Shown piece by piece: positions 34,178-43,203 of a stretch of 64,000 nt of DNA. Source of the stretch: JADFRG01 sp964590515 (GTDB taxonomy: Bacteria; Chloroflexota; Anaerolineae; Anaerolineales; E44-bin32); NCBI GenBank assembly GCA_964590515.1, contig CAZPZD010000003.1, positions 1 through 64,000 of the forward strand, written 5' to 3'. The notes under the pieces were generated by a model. The model searched no databases, was not told where the DNA came from, and saw only the letters and a program-made list of their open reading frames with translations. Numbering within the stretch: the first letter of the stretch is position 1; every line of letters starts with the position of its first letter. The position numbers and the translations under genes are program-made.

Positions 34178-35056
34178 ATGGACCCCCTCGATAGACCGAT
34201 GATCGGAAAGGTTGCCCTGGTCACCGGGGCGACCTCCGGAATTGGATTCCACATTGCGCTAGGGTTGGCCCGCTTGGGTGCCGGGGTAACCCTGGGGGCT
34301 CGCAGCGAAGCCCGAGGGCTGCAAGCCATCGACCGGATTCGCGGCGAGCTTCCGGACTCCGAGGTGGGTTTTCTAGTCGCCGACCTATCGGCCCTCGGGC
34401 AGGTCCGGACCTTTGCAGCGGAATTCGCGGCGCGCCACCCGGTGCTGCACGTGTTGGTCAATAACGCCGGCGGATACTTCATGCAGCATCGCCCGACCGT
34501 GGATGGCTACGAGCAGACCTTCGCCCTCAACCATCTCAGCTACTTCCTGTTGACCCGGCTGCTGCTTGACCGCCTGACCTCGGGAGCTCCGGCGAGAATC
34601 GTCAATGTGGCTTCAGCTGCCCACTACAGTGGAAGAATGCGGTTCGAGGATCTTGGCTTCCAGCACGGATACCGGTTCGGATTGGCCGCTTACGCCCAAT
34701 CGAAGCTCGCAAACGTCCTCTTCACGAAGGAGCTGGCCCGCCGGCTCTCCGCGACGAAGGTCACCGCAAACGCGGTCCACCCGGGTACCGTGCGCACCGG
34801 GCTATCCACCAAGAACACCCCCTGGCCGCTGCGCCCGCTAGTTTGGCTTGGGTTCATGCTGATGGGGATCTCAGAGCAAGAGGGAGCCCGCGGTCCACTG
34901 CGGGCCGCAGTCTCAACCGAACTGGAGGGTGTCTCTGGTGAGTACTTCGACCGGCTCTGGCGGGCTCGATCCTCTGCCGCTTCGCACGACCTCGAGACTG
35001 CCCGCCGACTGTGGGAGGTCAGCGAGCAGCTGACCGGCCTGGCCTCGACCCTTTGA
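34178..35056 (+). CDS. SDR oxidoreductase, retinol-dehydrogenase-like
   Basis: A 292-residue NAD(P)-dependent short-chain dehydrogenase: the cofactor loop VTGATSGIGFHIALG, LVNNAGGYF, ASAAHYSG around the catalytic Ser, and the active-site YAQSKLANVLFTKEL (YxxxK). The C-terminal extension past the Rossmann fold fits the RDH/WW-domain-oxidoreductase-like class. I start at ATG 34178 (MDPLDRPMIGKVALV). The substrate is unknown. It is divergent from the deoxynucleoside kinase and ends two bases before a broken gene at the scaffold gap. Confidence 0.88.
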   Translation: MDPLDRPMIGKVALVTGATSGIGFHIALGLARLGAGVTLGARSEARGLQAIDRIRGELPDSEVGFLVADLSALGQVRTFAAEFAARHPVLHVLVNNAGGYFMQHRPTVDGYEQTFALNHLSYFLLTRLLLDRLTSGAPARIVNVASAAHYSGRMRFEDLGFQHGYRFGLAAYAQSKLANVLFTKELARRLSATKVTANAVHPGTVRTGLSTKNTPWPLRPLVWLGFMLMGISEQEGARGPLRAAVSTELEGVSGEYFDRLWRARSSAASHDLETARRLWEVSEQLTGLASTL

Positions 35057-35057
35057 C

Positions 35058-35225
35058 CTAGCCGCTCAGCCCGAAGATCTCGACCGTGCGCAGCCGCNNN
35101 NNNNNNNNNNNNNNNNNNNNNNNNNNNNNNNNNNNNNNNNNNNNNNNNNNNNNNNNNNNNNNNNNNNNNNNNNNNNNNNNNNNNNNNNNNNNNNNNNGCA
35201 GGAAGAGCAGGTCCTTCCACTGCAC
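35058..35225 (-). CDS. Gene interrupted by the first scaffold gap
   Basis: Both ends of a minus-strand gene seem visible around the N run. The 5' end is GTG 35225 followed by QWKDLLFL, 17 bases after the small upstream gene. The 3' end is RLRTVEIFGLSG and TAG at 35058-35060. The gap is 100 N, a placeholder, so the length and identity are unknown and the two ends could belong to different genes. Nothing in these few residues identifies a family. Confidence 0.4.
   Translation of the reverse strand: MQWKDLLFLXXXXXXXXXXXXXXXXXXXXXXXXXXXXXXXXXXRLRTVEIFGLSG
35098..35197. other. Assembly gap of 100 N
   Basis: Exactly 100 undetermined bases, the usual placeholder for a scaffold gap of unknown size. 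Confidence 0.99.
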
Positions 35226-35241
35226 CCGGAGGATTGGCCTC

Positions 35242-35451
35242 TTATTGATCGGCCGAGGCTTCCCGCAACCGCCCGATGACCTCCATCGCAACGGCCCATT
35301 TTCCCGGCCAGTTGTCTTCGCTGTCCAGTCGGTTTTCTTTCCAGAGTTTCTCGGCCGTCTGCTGACCGACCAGCTCCACCGCCTGGCGGAAGAGTTCGTC
35401 CATGTCTAGCCGAACGGTGTGTTTATCGTCTCCAGGGGTCTGAGATCCCAT
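35242..35451 (-). CDS. Small hypothetical protein
   Basis: A 69-residue protein from ATG 35451 (MGSQTPGDDKHTVRLD); an earlier in-frame ATG at 35484 would give 80 residues. It is acidic and helical, with DELFRQAVELVGQQTAEKLWKENR, and has no Cys, signal or membrane segment. It lies between pmbA and the gap-interrupted gene on the same strand. I do not recognise it. Confidence 0.55.
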   Translation of the reverse strand: MGSQTPGDDKHTVRLDMDELFRQAVELVGQQTAEKLWKENRLDSEDNWPGKWAVAMEVIGRLREASADQ

Positions 35452-35550
35452 CTTCCCCTCCTGCGGGATGACTGAGGCCGCCATTATGGCATAACCGCGT
35501 CCGCCCCGCCCCCGGTGGGAGCACCGCTTCCGGGGCGAGCGCCGCGCACC

Positions 35551-36921
35551 CTAAGCCGTCGCACCCGTGAAGCGGAACTCTCGGATTTTGATCGCCGGGG
35601 CATGGACGCTCATCCCCAGGAAGTCCTCGGTGAGCAGGCGAGTCTCGGCCCCGATTCGATCCACGGAGTTTAGCGCGCTGACATATGACTGGGTGAACCG
35701 CAGGTCTTTGATGGGATAGGCCAGCCTCCCCTGCTCGATCAGGAAGACTCCGTCACGGGTCATGCCGGTCACGACACAGTCCCGGGGATGGACGGTGCGC
35801 GTATAGTGGAAGCGAGTGATGTACAGCCCATGCTCGGTCGAGGCGATCAGTTCCTCGGTAGTCGCATCCCCGGCCGCCATTCTCAGATTCATCGCCAGCG
35901 GTCCGAAGCCTCGGGCCAGCGCCGGGACAAATGGCGATAGGGCATGCCCGGTGCTTGCCGCACCGAGCCGCTTAGCGGTCTTGCCATCGTAGACCGGCCC
36001 CTGGACCACACCCCCCCGAACGAGGTCCACCCGCTGCTTGTGAACTCCTTCACAATCGAACGACGCCGGCAGGCCTTCCGGATCACGGCCATCATCCCAG
36101 ATGCTGACCGCTTCACTCATCGCCTGCTTGCCGATTCGATCGAGCATCCAGGACTGCCCGTTGATCATCGACTGGGCGCCCATCCCGACGAGGTTGAGCA
36201 TCAGTATCAGGTCCGCGGTGGCGTACGGGTCGAGTACGACGGTAAGGGTCTGCGGTTCGAAGGACTGAGCCCCCTTCCCGTCGACCGCCTTTCGGATGGC
36301 CTCCTGGCCGAGGTCGGGCACCGAAATCTCGCCGGCCTTCCAATGGGCGGCGTGGGCCCAGCCGGAACTCCCGTCGGCCATGACCACCGTCTGGAAATCC
36401 GCCACGGTCCCCGCGTGGTAGGAGAAGGTGCCTTCGGAATTCGCCACCGCCATTTCCTCGGCGGCGGCCCGAAAGGCCCCGGAAGCCCGCAATCCACCCG
36501 CGGCGGCTCGGCGGCAGAGCTCACCCACTGCATCTGCCCGTGCGTCGGGAGAGTGGTCCGCGGTTTCCGGATCGAACGACTGCAATGCCGCGGGAGGAAC
36601 CTGCCGCACCAGCGCCGGGAAGTTTGGGTCGGCCGCACTCCGGGAGGCGAAGAGGCGCGCTTTCTGCACCGCGGCGGCCAGCCCGGCAGGCTCAAGCCGG
36701 TTTGTCATTGCGGAACCGGCCCGATCGCCCTGGAAGATCCGGACGCACAGCCGAGCGCCGGACTCCGAAACATTCTGGTGAACCATATTCTCGGCGAAGC
36801 GGGTCAGCTGCGACGCGGTGGATTTGAGGACCACCTCAGCTCGGTCGGGGAGGCTCAGCTTGAGCGCCTGTTCGGCGAGCTGCCGGGCCTGGGTTTCTCC
36901 GACCATTCCGCCCTCGTTCAT
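35551..36921 (-). CDS. pmbA: TldD/PmbA family protein, PmbA (TldE)-like
   Basis: A 456-residue non-metal-binding partner of the TldD/TldE peptidase pair, which matures modified peptides such as microcins and clips unfolded peptides in E. coli. It shows ARLCVRIFQGDRAGSA, LVGMGAQSMINGQSWML and TVHPRDCVVTGMTRDGVFLIE, the C-terminal family signature, and it lacks the HExxxH zinc site, as TldE proteins do. ATG 36921 overlaps the tldD TGA in an ATGA junction, so the two subunits are coupled. A longer in-frame reading upstream is a shadow of tldD. Confidence 0.9.
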   Translation of the reverse strand: MNEGGMVGETQARQLAEQALKLSLPDRAEVVLKSTASQLTRFAENMVHQNVSESGARLCVRIFQGDRAGSAMTNRLEPAGLAAAVQKARLFASRSAADPNFPALVRQVPPAALQSFDPETADHSPDARADAVGELCRRAAAGGLRASGAFRAAAEEMAVANSEGTFSYHAGTVADFQTVVMADGSSGWAHAAHWKAGEISVPDLGQEAIRKAVDGKGAQSFEPQTLTVVLDPYATADLILMLNLVGMGAQSMINGQSWMLDRIGKQAMSEAVSIWDDGRDPEGLPASFDCEGVHKQRVDLVRGGVVQGPVYDGKTAKRLGAASTGHALSPFVPALARGFGPLAMNLRMAAGDATTEELIASTEHGLYITRFHYTRTVHPRDCVVTGMTRDGVFLIEQGRLAYPIKDLRFTQSYVSALNSVDRIGAETRLLTEDFLGMSVHAPAIKIREFRFTGATA

Positions 36922-38360
36922 TGATGGATGCCCACTCGAACTCTGCGGAACCGGGCCGGCGCCGCGCCGTGACCGGTGTGGGCAATCTGCGAAGGCTGCC
37001 CCTTCCCGCAGTTCGGGGTTCCCCACATTCGCCAGTCTCCTTGACCGCACACCGCATCGCAGCTGTTCCAGAATTCCGGAGTGATTCCGGTGTAGGTGGG
37101 ATTGCGATACAAGCGGCCGAGCTTGCCATCTTTGATCTGGTAACCGACCTCGGTCCCAAACTGGAAGTTGTAGCGGCGGTCGTCGATCGACCACGAACGA
37201 TTGGTTTCCATATAGATGCCGTCTTCAGTGTCGGCGATCAGGTCCTGGAGCGATCCCTCTCCCGGCTCGAGGCTGACATTGGTCATGCGGATCAGCGGGA
37301 TCCGGTTCCAGCCCGAGGCCCGCATGCAGCCATTGCTCTGCAGCCCGATCCGAGTGGCCGTCTCGCGGGACATCAGGTATCCGATGAAGAGCCCGTTTCG
37401 GACGATCGGGGTGGATTGGGCCGGCACGCCTTCGTCGTCCCATCCGAAGGTGCCGAGACCACTCGGCCGAACGCTGTCGGCGGTGAGGTTGACCTGCTCA
37501 GAACCGTAGCGGAAGTTGCCCAGCTTCTCGGTGGTGAGAAAAGAGGTGCCGGCGTAGGCTGCTTCGGTGCCGAAGACCCGGTCCAGCTCGATCGGGTGGC
37601 CGCAGGATTCGTGGACCTGCAGCGCCACCTGGTCGCCCGACAGGATGAGGTCGGTAGTTCCTGGGGGACAGCGTTCTGCGGTCAGCAGGGCCACTGCCTC
37701 CTGTCCGATTCGTTCGGCGTTGCCGGGCAGATCCCACCCTTCGACCGCCTCCCACCCCGCGGTAAGCTGCTGGCGACCGAAAGAAGTCGGGTAGGAACGA
37801 GTCTGCACTTCCCCCTCCCCGACCGCGGTGGCGACCATCCCTCCGCCAGTCTCCATGATGGTCTGCTCGGTGCGGGCGCCGTCGCTGTTGACGAACCATC
37901 GTTTCTCTTTGATAAAGACCAGATTGGACTCCCGGACCCGGACCCCTGCGGCTCGCGCCAATCCGGCGTCCGCCGCGGCAAGCACCGCGATTTTCTGATC
38001 CAGCGGGACTTCAAACGGGTCGATCCTGACCGGAGTCACATACTGACCGCGGCTGGCTATCGGTGGTCCCAGGTCCACCTTTCCCCCTGGAACCCGGGCC
38101 GAGGCCTTGGCGATCCCGATGGCCTGATCGGTCACTCGCTCGATTTCGGCCGGCCGCAGATCGTTGCTGGAAGCGAAGCCCCAACCCCCGTTCACCAGCA
38201 CTCGGATCCCATACCCAAGGTCTTCCGACGAATCCAAGACTTCCAGGATGCCGTCCCGCATGAGCAGGCTCTCGGATTGGTTCTCCACGATCCGCGCGTC
38301 GGCGTACTGGGCTCCCCGATGGGTCGCCTGCTCGATGGCTCGCTCTAGCAGCTCATGCAT
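36918..38360 (-). CDS. tldD: TldD metallopeptidase
   Basis: A 480-residue zinc peptidase, catalytic partner of PmbA. The zinc site HESCGHPIELDRVFG (HExxxH) lies near residues 255-269, followed by FLTTEKLGNF and GTFGWDDEGVPAQSTPIV, a typical TldD glycine-rich core. It starts at ATG 38360 (MHELLERAIEQAT) behind GGAGCAAGG. No modified-peptide biosynthesis genes are adjacent, so a general proteolytic role is as likely as RiPP maturation. Confidence 0.93.
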   Translation of the reverse strand: MHELLERAIEQATHRGAQYADARIVENQSESLLMRDGILEVLDSSEDLGYGIRVLVNGGWGFASSNDLRPAEIERVTDQAIGIAKASARVPGGKVDLGPPIASRGQYVTPVRIDPFEVPLDQKIAVLAAADAGLARAAGVRVRESNLVFIKEKRWFVNSDGARTEQTIMETGGGMVATAVGEGEVQTRSYPTSFGRQQLTAGWEAVEGWDLPGNAERIGQEAVALLTAERCPPGTTDLILSGDQVALQVHESCGHPIELDRVFGTEAAYAGTSFLTTEKLGNFRYGSEQVNLTADSVRPSGLGTFGWDDEGVPAQSTPIVRNGLFIGYLMSRETATRIGLQSNGCMRASGWNRIPLIRMTNVSLEPGEGSLQDLIADTEDGIYMETNRSWSIDDRRYNFQFGTEVGYQIKDGKLGRLYRNPTYTGITPEFWNSCDAVCGQGDWRMWGTPNCGKGQPSQIAHTGHGAAPARFRRVRVGIHQ

Positions 38361-38409
38361 CTGCCTTGCTCCTTGAAGATATCGACGGGTCTCTCTCCCT
38401 CGGCCGCCC

Positions 38410-39174
38410 TCAGAATTCCAACAGCTCGCCATCTCCAGGAATCAAGATTCGCTCGGCGAGCCCCTCCCGCTCCACCCGCTCGCGCATCTCCCGGCGGCTC
38501 AGGACGCAATGGTTGATGGACTCAAAATGAACGGCGATCACCTGGCTGTCTGGAGCGGCCCGCGCCACCTTCAAGACATCCCCCACATCCATGGTGATCG
38601 GGCCGCTGTCAATGAACTGCGCCGCGCCGGCATTCACGACCACCACCGACGGTCGATGCGCCTCGAGGGCCGCCTCCACCTGCTCGCACCAGATCGTGTC
38701 ACCGGCCACATACAGCGAGGGTTCATGCTCCGCCCGCAGCACAAAACCGGAGACCGGTCCGATCCGCTCGGCCACCTCACCTGTACCATGCCGGCCGCCG
38801 GTGAGCGCGATCTCAAGGCCTCCCCACTCCAGGCTCGGGTTCACCGGAATGACCTGACGAAATCCCTCGCTTCGAATCGCTTCTGCGTCATTCGGCTGGC
38901 AGAAAATGGGCCGGTCTTTCGGGAGACGCTCCTGGGCAGCCTTGTCCCAATGATCGCCATGGTTGTGAGTGACGAATACCGCGGCCACCCTCCCCAGCGC
39001 CGCGTCCAGGTCCGCCGAGCTGAGCGGCAGCTCGACCAGCGGGTTGCGCCGCGGGTTGGCCGAGTTGCGTACCGGATCCCAGGCCGCTGCCGGACTGAGC
39101 ATGGGATCGATCAGGTAATCGGACCCGGCCAGCTGCACCAGCAGGGTCGCGTGCCGCAGCAGTTGAACTCTCAT
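38410..39174 (-). CDS. Metallo-beta-lactamase-fold metal-dependent hydrolase (UlaG/UPF0173-like)
   Basis: A 254-residue hydrolase. The metal site is VTHNHGDHWDKAA (HxHxDH), with further ligands in TGGRHGTGEV and VAGDTIWC and a C-terminal His in VIAVHFESINHCV. The opening RVQLLRHATLLVQLAG and LIDPMLS match the UlaG-like branch, which hydrolyses lactones or phosphoesters. I start at ATG 39174 and treat the longer frame to 39285 as non-coding, because it crosses a terminator and a -10 box. Confidence 0.85.
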   Translation of the reverse strand: MRVQLLRHATLLVQLAGSDYLIDPMLSPAAAWDPVRNSANPRRNPLVELPLSSADLDAALGRVAAVFVTHNHGDHWDKAAQERLPKDRPIFCQPNDAEAIRSEGFRQVIPVNPSLEWGGLEIALTGGRHGTGEVAERIGPVSGFVLRAEHEPSLYVAGDTIWCEQVEAALEAHRPSVVVVNAGAAQFIDSGPITMDVGDVLKVARAAPDSQVIAVHFESINHCVLSRREMRERVEREGLAERILIPGDGELLEF

Positions 39175-39192
39175 GGGCTGGTGGCGGGATGT

Positions 39193-39198
39193 ATTGTA
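39193..39198 (-). promoter_or_regulatory. -10 element (TACAAT) of the metallo-hydrolase gene
   Basis: On the minus strand TACAAT lies 18 bases before ATG 39174. The leader would be about 11 bases and has no Shine-Dalgarno. Confidence 0.45.
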
Positions 39199-39248
39199 CC
39201 GGCGATGCGTGGAGGCTCTGCTTGTCCCGGGGTTTGGCGAAAACAATC

Positions 39249-39268
39249 GGGCGCCCTTTCGGGCGCCC
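39249..39268 (-). terminator. Hairpin terminator after the LURP-one gene
   Basis: Two GGGCGCCC arms (39249-39256 and 39261-39268) enclose a 4-base loop. Read on the minus strand the hairpin is followed by GATTGTTTTCG, fitting a rho-independent terminator for the gene ending at 39310. Confidence 0.7.
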
Positions 39269-39309
39269 ATTCTGTATCGGAACACGTCGGCTCGGCTTGA
39301 GCCGAAAGA

Positions 39310-39894
39310 CTAGCCGCGGCTTCGCTCGAGCAGCACCATCATCAGCAGGCTGAGCAGAATTCGGGTTTCTTCGGCCGAGGAGAGTTCGGCAAGCTTCTCG
39401 ATTCTGAACTTGCCTTCGAAGAAGGCCGGCTCCTTGACGAGCCGCATCACCCCGGTGCTGTCGGCCCGGCTCACCAGGTAGGCCGGGTGCAGCAGGTACC
39501 CGCTGAACATCCCGACCAGCGGGATCTGGCCGACCAACCCGTCGATAACTTTGATCCACGGGTTTTCTTCGCGGATCACCAGGTTCGGCGAGGACCCGTT
39601 CAGGACGCTGTAGCGGGACCGCCAGAGCGACTTCATTCCATCGCGTTTGACCGAACCGAGCGGCATTCCCGCGGTATCGGTAAAGTGATACTGAGCGGAG
39701 AAGTCGATGATCCGGTCCGCATTGATCGTATACAGCGGACGGGTTTGGGCAGCGTCCGCGAACACGGTGACGGCTTCTTTCAACTTGAAGAGCTTCTGTT
39801 TGACATAGAGCACCTGCTGCCCGCTCGCATCGGTGACCGAGATTTGAGGAGCGAGGGCCATGATCTTGAATTTGAGTCCGAGGGGGTATTGCAT
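39310..39894 (-). CDS. LURP-one-related (Tubby-like fold) protein
   Basis: A 194-residue protein of the LURP-one-related family, a Tubby-C-like beta barrel with a central hydrophobic helix. Recognisable parts are LKFKIMALAPQISVTDASG, VLYVKQKLFKLKEAVTVF, PLYTINADRIIDFSAQYHF and GSVKRDGMKSLWRSRY; the end is a Leu/Met-rich helix (LLSLLMMVLLE). No enzyme activity is known in the family. GGAG-type sequence (AAAAGGAGACC) precedes the ATG. It is monocistronic, with its own promoter and terminator. Confidence 0.85.
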   Translation of the reverse strand: MQYPLGLKFKIMALAPQISVTDASGQQVLYVKQKLFKLKEAVTVFADAAQTRPLYTINADRIIDFSAQYHFTDTAGMPLGSVKRDGMKSLWRSRYSVLNGSSPNLVIREENPWIKVIDGLVGQIPLVGMFSGYLLHPAYLVSRADSTGVMRLVKEPAFFEGKFRIEKLAELSSAEETRILLSLLMMVLLERSRG

Positions 39895-39917
39895 GCGGGT
39901 CTCCTTTTCGCCCCGGC

Positions 39918-39947
39918 ATTATTTCACCTTCCGCCAAACCCGCTCAA
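39918..39947 (-). promoter_or_regulatory. Predicted promoter of the LURP-one gene
   Basis: On the minus strand TTGAGC (39942-39947) and AATAAT (39918-39923) are 18 bases apart. The start would lie about 18 bases before the ATG, just upstream of the AAGGAG. Confidence 0.45.
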
Positions 39948-40069
39948 TAGTGAATACGTCCCCTGCGGATTGGCTAGATCGCACCTGCGGCGGGATCCGG
40001 TTCGGACCGGGTAAGATTGGGGGCTTCGGGGCTGGTCCCGCCAGCCGGCGAAGACTGGGGCGAAATCGA

Positions 40070-40972
40070 ATGCAGAACGCCGGACTGTACATCCTGACCT
40101 GTCTCATCTGGGGCTCCACCTGGCTGGGTATCACCTTCCAGTTGGGGGTGGTCGATCCGGAGATCTCGGTGGTCTACCGCTTCACGCTGGCGGCCGCCCT
40201 GCTCCTGGCGTTCAGCCTGTACCGGAGGCTGCCACTTCGGTTCACCCCCCGCCAGCACTTCTTCATGGCTCTCCAAGGGCTGACGTTGTTCTCGCTGAAC
40301 TACATCGCAGTCTACCTCGCCGAGCTCTATCTGAGCAGTGGGCTGGTGGCGGTAGTGTTCTCCTTAATCATTGTCTTCAACATATTCCTCTCGGCGCTCT
40401 TCCTGGGAAACCCGATCCGGCCCAGAGTGCTGATCGGTGGCCTCTTGGGAATTTCCGGGTTGGCGCTCGTTTTCCGACTCCAGCTTTCAGGACTCAACCT
40501 CTCCGAAGACCGAGTGCTGGGGCTGGGCTTGGCCGTGGCCGGGACTGCCATCGCCTCTTTCGGGAATATCGTGGCGGCCCGCAACCAGCGAAACTCGCTG
40601 CCCATCGTGCAGAGCAATGCATATGGGATGGCCTATGGCGCCGTGTTTACGTTGTTGGTGGCTGTGGCGCGTGGGGCACGCCTTTCGTTCGTGCCAAGTT
40701 TTGAATACATCGCCTCCTTGCTCTACCTGGCCGCCTTCGGTTCGGTCGTGGCCTTCGGCGCGTACCTGACCCTGCTCGGTCGAATCGGGCCCGACCGATC
40801 CGCCTACATCTCGATCGTTTTTCCGATCGTGGCGCTGGCACTCTCGACGCTATTCGAAGGCCTGCGCTGGGAATGGCTCGCCGTTTTAGGTATCGGGCTG
40901 GTGATCCTCGGCAACGCCCTCGCCCTTACCGGCCGGCGACCCGCAACGAAGCCCGTGCCGGCGACCCGTTGA
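40070..40972 (+). CDS. EamA/DMT-family transporter
   Basis: A 300-residue inner-membrane protein with ten predicted helices in two EamA halves. It opens GLYILTCLIWGSTWLGITFQ, the classical DMT start, and the second half contains GTAIASFGNIVAARNQR and SVVAFGAYLTLLGRIGPDRS. Such proteins export metabolites or amino acids; the cargo cannot be told. ATG 40070 is chosen because the family N-terminus begins there although the frame is open to 39860. No Shine-Dalgarno is obvious. Confidence 0.9.
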   Translation: MQNAGLYILTCLIWGSTWLGITFQLGVVDPEISVVYRFTLAAALLLAFSLYRRLPLRFTPRQHFFMALQGLTLFSLNYIAVYLAELYLSSGLVAVVFSLIIVFNIFLSALFLGNPIRPRVLIGGLLGISGLALVFRLQLSGLNLSEDRVLGLGLAVAGTAIASFGNIVAARNQRNSLPIVQSNAYGMAYGAVFTLLVAVARGARLSFVPSFEYIASLLYLAAFGSVVAFGAYLTLLGRIGPDRSAYISIVFPIVALALSTLFEGLRWEWLAVLGIGLVILGNALALTGRRPATKPVPATR

Positions 40973-41040
40973 GCCCGGGCCGCATCCGGGCGGGGCTCCC
41001 GGGATCGAGTGTGCGGTCGAGCTGCTGGCGGAGCTGAGCC

Positions 41041-41829
41041 TTATCGGGCCTTCTTGCGAGCGATCTGCCGACGGGGGCCGGGGGCTGGGGCCACGGCTTC
41101 CCGGTAGGTCTCTCCGAAGAGGGCTCCGGCCACGAGCGACGCATAGAATCCGAGCGGGGCGGCCAGGATCGGCACGAGACAACTCAGCACCAGGGAGTAG
41201 TAGAGCAAGATGGTCGCCAGATAGGCGATTCCGAACAGGCCAAACACAACAACCCAGGCGATAAAATATTCCGCTTTGGACTTGCGGAGTGCAGGCCACC
41301 ACTCACTTGGGCGAAGCGCGGCGCCGAGGCTGTTCTGAGCGGTCAGATGAGCGGCGGCGAATGGGAAGGGAATCGTCCCCAAGACCGCCAGCAGGGAACC
41401 GGCGAAGAGTGAGACAAAGAAGATGGTGAAACTGAGCAGGAAGAAAGTCAGGGCAGCCGCGGTGAGTTCGCCGTTCGAACTCTGCAAGAAGGGCAGGCTG
41501 ATGGATCCCGCGAAGTACAACGCGGTCCCGCCGCACAACAGTGCCACCCCGGGTGCGATGAACACCAATCCGACTACGAATACCCGCCACCCATCCTTCC
41601 AGAACCGTCCCCAATCCTCCCAGGCCGGCAGGCTCAGCGGGCGACCCTCGATCGCCTGGCGCATGATGTCCAGAACGTAGCCGTAGACAAAGATCGCCGG
41701 CAGGAACGGAATCACAAAGCTCAGAATCAGCAGCGCGGATCCCACCAGGAAGCGTCCCTGCCAATCCGGGCTGCGGAAGGGAAAGCCGAAGGTTTCTTTC
41801 AGAGTCAGGATGGTATGTGCTTGAGCCAC
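41041..41829 (-). CDS. DUF4013 membrane protein
   Basis: A 262-residue membrane protein with about five hydrophobic helices. It matches DUF4013 by FRSPDWQGRFLVGSALLIL, FVYGYVLDIMRQAIEGRP and the following PAWEDWGRFWKDGWRVFVV. The C-terminus is basic (GPRRQIARKKAR). Nothing is known of its function. It lies 28 bases downstream of the aminotransferase on the same strand and is convergent with the EamA gene. Confidence 0.85.
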   Translation of the reverse strand: MAQAHTILTLKETFGFPFRSPDWQGRFLVGSALLILSFVIPFLPAIFVYGYVLDIMRQAIEGRPLSLPAWEDWGRFWKDGWRVFVVGLVFIAPGVALLCGGTALYFAGSISLPFLQSSNGELTAAALTFFLLSFTIFFVSLFAGSLLAVLGTIPFPFAAAHLTAQNSLGAALRPSEWWPALRKSKAEYFIAWVVVFGLFGIAYLATILLYYSLVLSCLVPILAAPLGFYASLVAGALFGETYREAVAPAPGPRRQIARKKAR

Positions 41830-41857
41830 TTTGTTCGCCTCCCTGCCGGAGTCCCTG

Positions 41858-43195
41858 CTAATCGCCCGCGACGTAATTGTCAGCTATCGTCAGTGCTTCG
41901 TCCAGAATCTGGATCCCGTCCTGCAGCTGCTGCTCGTCGATGATCAGCGGCGGGGTGCAGAAGATCATGTTCCAACGCACGAAGGTGCTCATGCCCTGGG
42001 TTCGCAGCGAGGCCGCCACGGCTTTCATCGGTTCGCTGAGCGGCTGATTGAAGCTGCTCAGCGGTTGGCGGGTCTCGCGGCTCGCCACCAGCTCGATCAG
42101 CTGCAGCAGTCCGACTCCCCGCACATCGCCGACGCTCGGATGCCGTTCGGCAAGATCGACCAGCCCGGCGTGCAGGACTTTTCCGGATTGATGGGCACGG
42201 GCGATCAGATTCTCACTCTTGTAGACTTCGAGAGTGGCGATCCCCGCCGCGCAGCCGACCGGATGGGCGCTGTAGGTCAGCCCGGTCCACAACGTGTGCC
42301 GGTCAAAGTATGCGCTGATTTCGTCGCTCACCACGACCGCGCCCAGCGGCACGTAGCCGCTGGTCAGCCCCTTGGCCAGGACCAGCATGTCCGGCTCGAC
42401 TTTCGGATAATGGTTGATTCCAAACCACTCGCCGGTCCTGCCGAACCCACTCAACACTTCGTCGATTATCAGCAGGATCCCGTGCTGGCGGCACAGTGCC
42501 TGGATGCCATCCCAGTAGACTGGGCCGCCCTGAATCACCCCGCTCGACCCGCTGTACCCCTCCAACAGAATGGCCGCAATGTTCTGCGGGCCTTCGAAGT
42601 CGAGAGTCTCGGCAACCTGATCCACCAACGCCTGATCGCCCTCCTCGGCTGTCCGGCCGCGGTAGAGCGGGCTCCGATACGAATAAGGGTCGTGCACCCG
42701 CACGATCCACGGGAGGCCGGGTTCATTGGCCAGCCGGCGCGGGTCGCCGCCCGCGCTCATCGCGCCGAATGTTGCTCCGTGGAAGGCCCGGTAGCGGGTG
42801 ACCACTTTCTGCCGGCCGGTAGACAGGCGGGCCATCTTCATGGCGGTTTCGATGGCGTCCGCGCCACCCAACGTGAAGAAGGCCTTCTCGAGCCCCGGTG
42901 GGGTGATCTCGGCCAGCATCTGGCCCAACACGGCTCGCGGCTCGGTAGCGATCCCGGGATACGCATAAGAAAGGCGCGCCACCTGTTCTTGGATCGCCTT
43001 GATCACATGCGGGTTGGCATGCCCGATGTTGACGTTGAAGAGCTGGGACGACCAATCCAGGTAGCGCTTCCCGTCGGCGTCCCAAAAATAGACCCCCTCG
43101 GCCTTCACCATGCTGAGGGGGTTCCAGTCGTCTTGAGCGGTCCAGCTGGTCAGAGTGTGGGCCTTGTTGCGCCGGACGAGCTCGTGGTGACTCAT
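41858..43195 (-). CDS. Class III aminotransferase
   Basis: A 445-residue PLP enzyme, beta-alanine/taurine-pyruvate type. It shows GKRYLDWSSQLFNVNIGHANPHV, FFTLGGADAIETAMKMAR, YSGSSGVIQGG, LLIIDEVLSGFGRTGEWFGI with the PLP-binding Asp, and DMLVLAKGLTSGYVPLGAVV with the Schiff-base Lys. I start at ATG 43195 (MSHHELVRRNKAH), 9 bases after the msrA stop; a longer in-frame reading lies inside msrA. The amine donor is not predictable. Confidence 0.9.
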   Translation of the reverse strand: MSHHELVRRNKAHTLTSWTAQDDWNPLSMVKAEGVYFWDADGKRYLDWSSQLFNVNIGHANPHVIKAIQEQVARLSYAYPGIATEPRAVLGQMLAEITPPGLEKAFFTLGGADAIETAMKMARLSTGRQKVVTRYRAFHGATFGAMSAGGDPRRLANEPGLPWIVRVHDPYSYRSPLYRGRTAEEGDQALVDQVAETLDFEGPQNIAAILLEGYSGSSGVIQGGPVYWDGIQALCRQHGILLIIDEVLSGFGRTGEWFGINHYPKVEPDMLVLAKGLTSGYVPLGAVVVSDEISAYFDRHTLWTGLTYSAHPVGCAAGIATLEVYKSENLIARAHQSGKVLHAGLVDLAERHPSVGDVRGVGLLQLIELVASRETRQPLSSFNQPLSEPMKAVAASLRTQGMSTFVRWNMIFCTPPLIIDEQQLQDGIQILDEALTIADNYVAGD

Positions 43196-43203
43196 GAGGG
43201 GAT

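Noticed and set aside
36921..38348. Open frame of 475 codons on the plus strand opposite tldD
   Set aside because: It is antisense to a clear TldD and has the composition of a mirror frame in GC-rich DNA, with no family motif.
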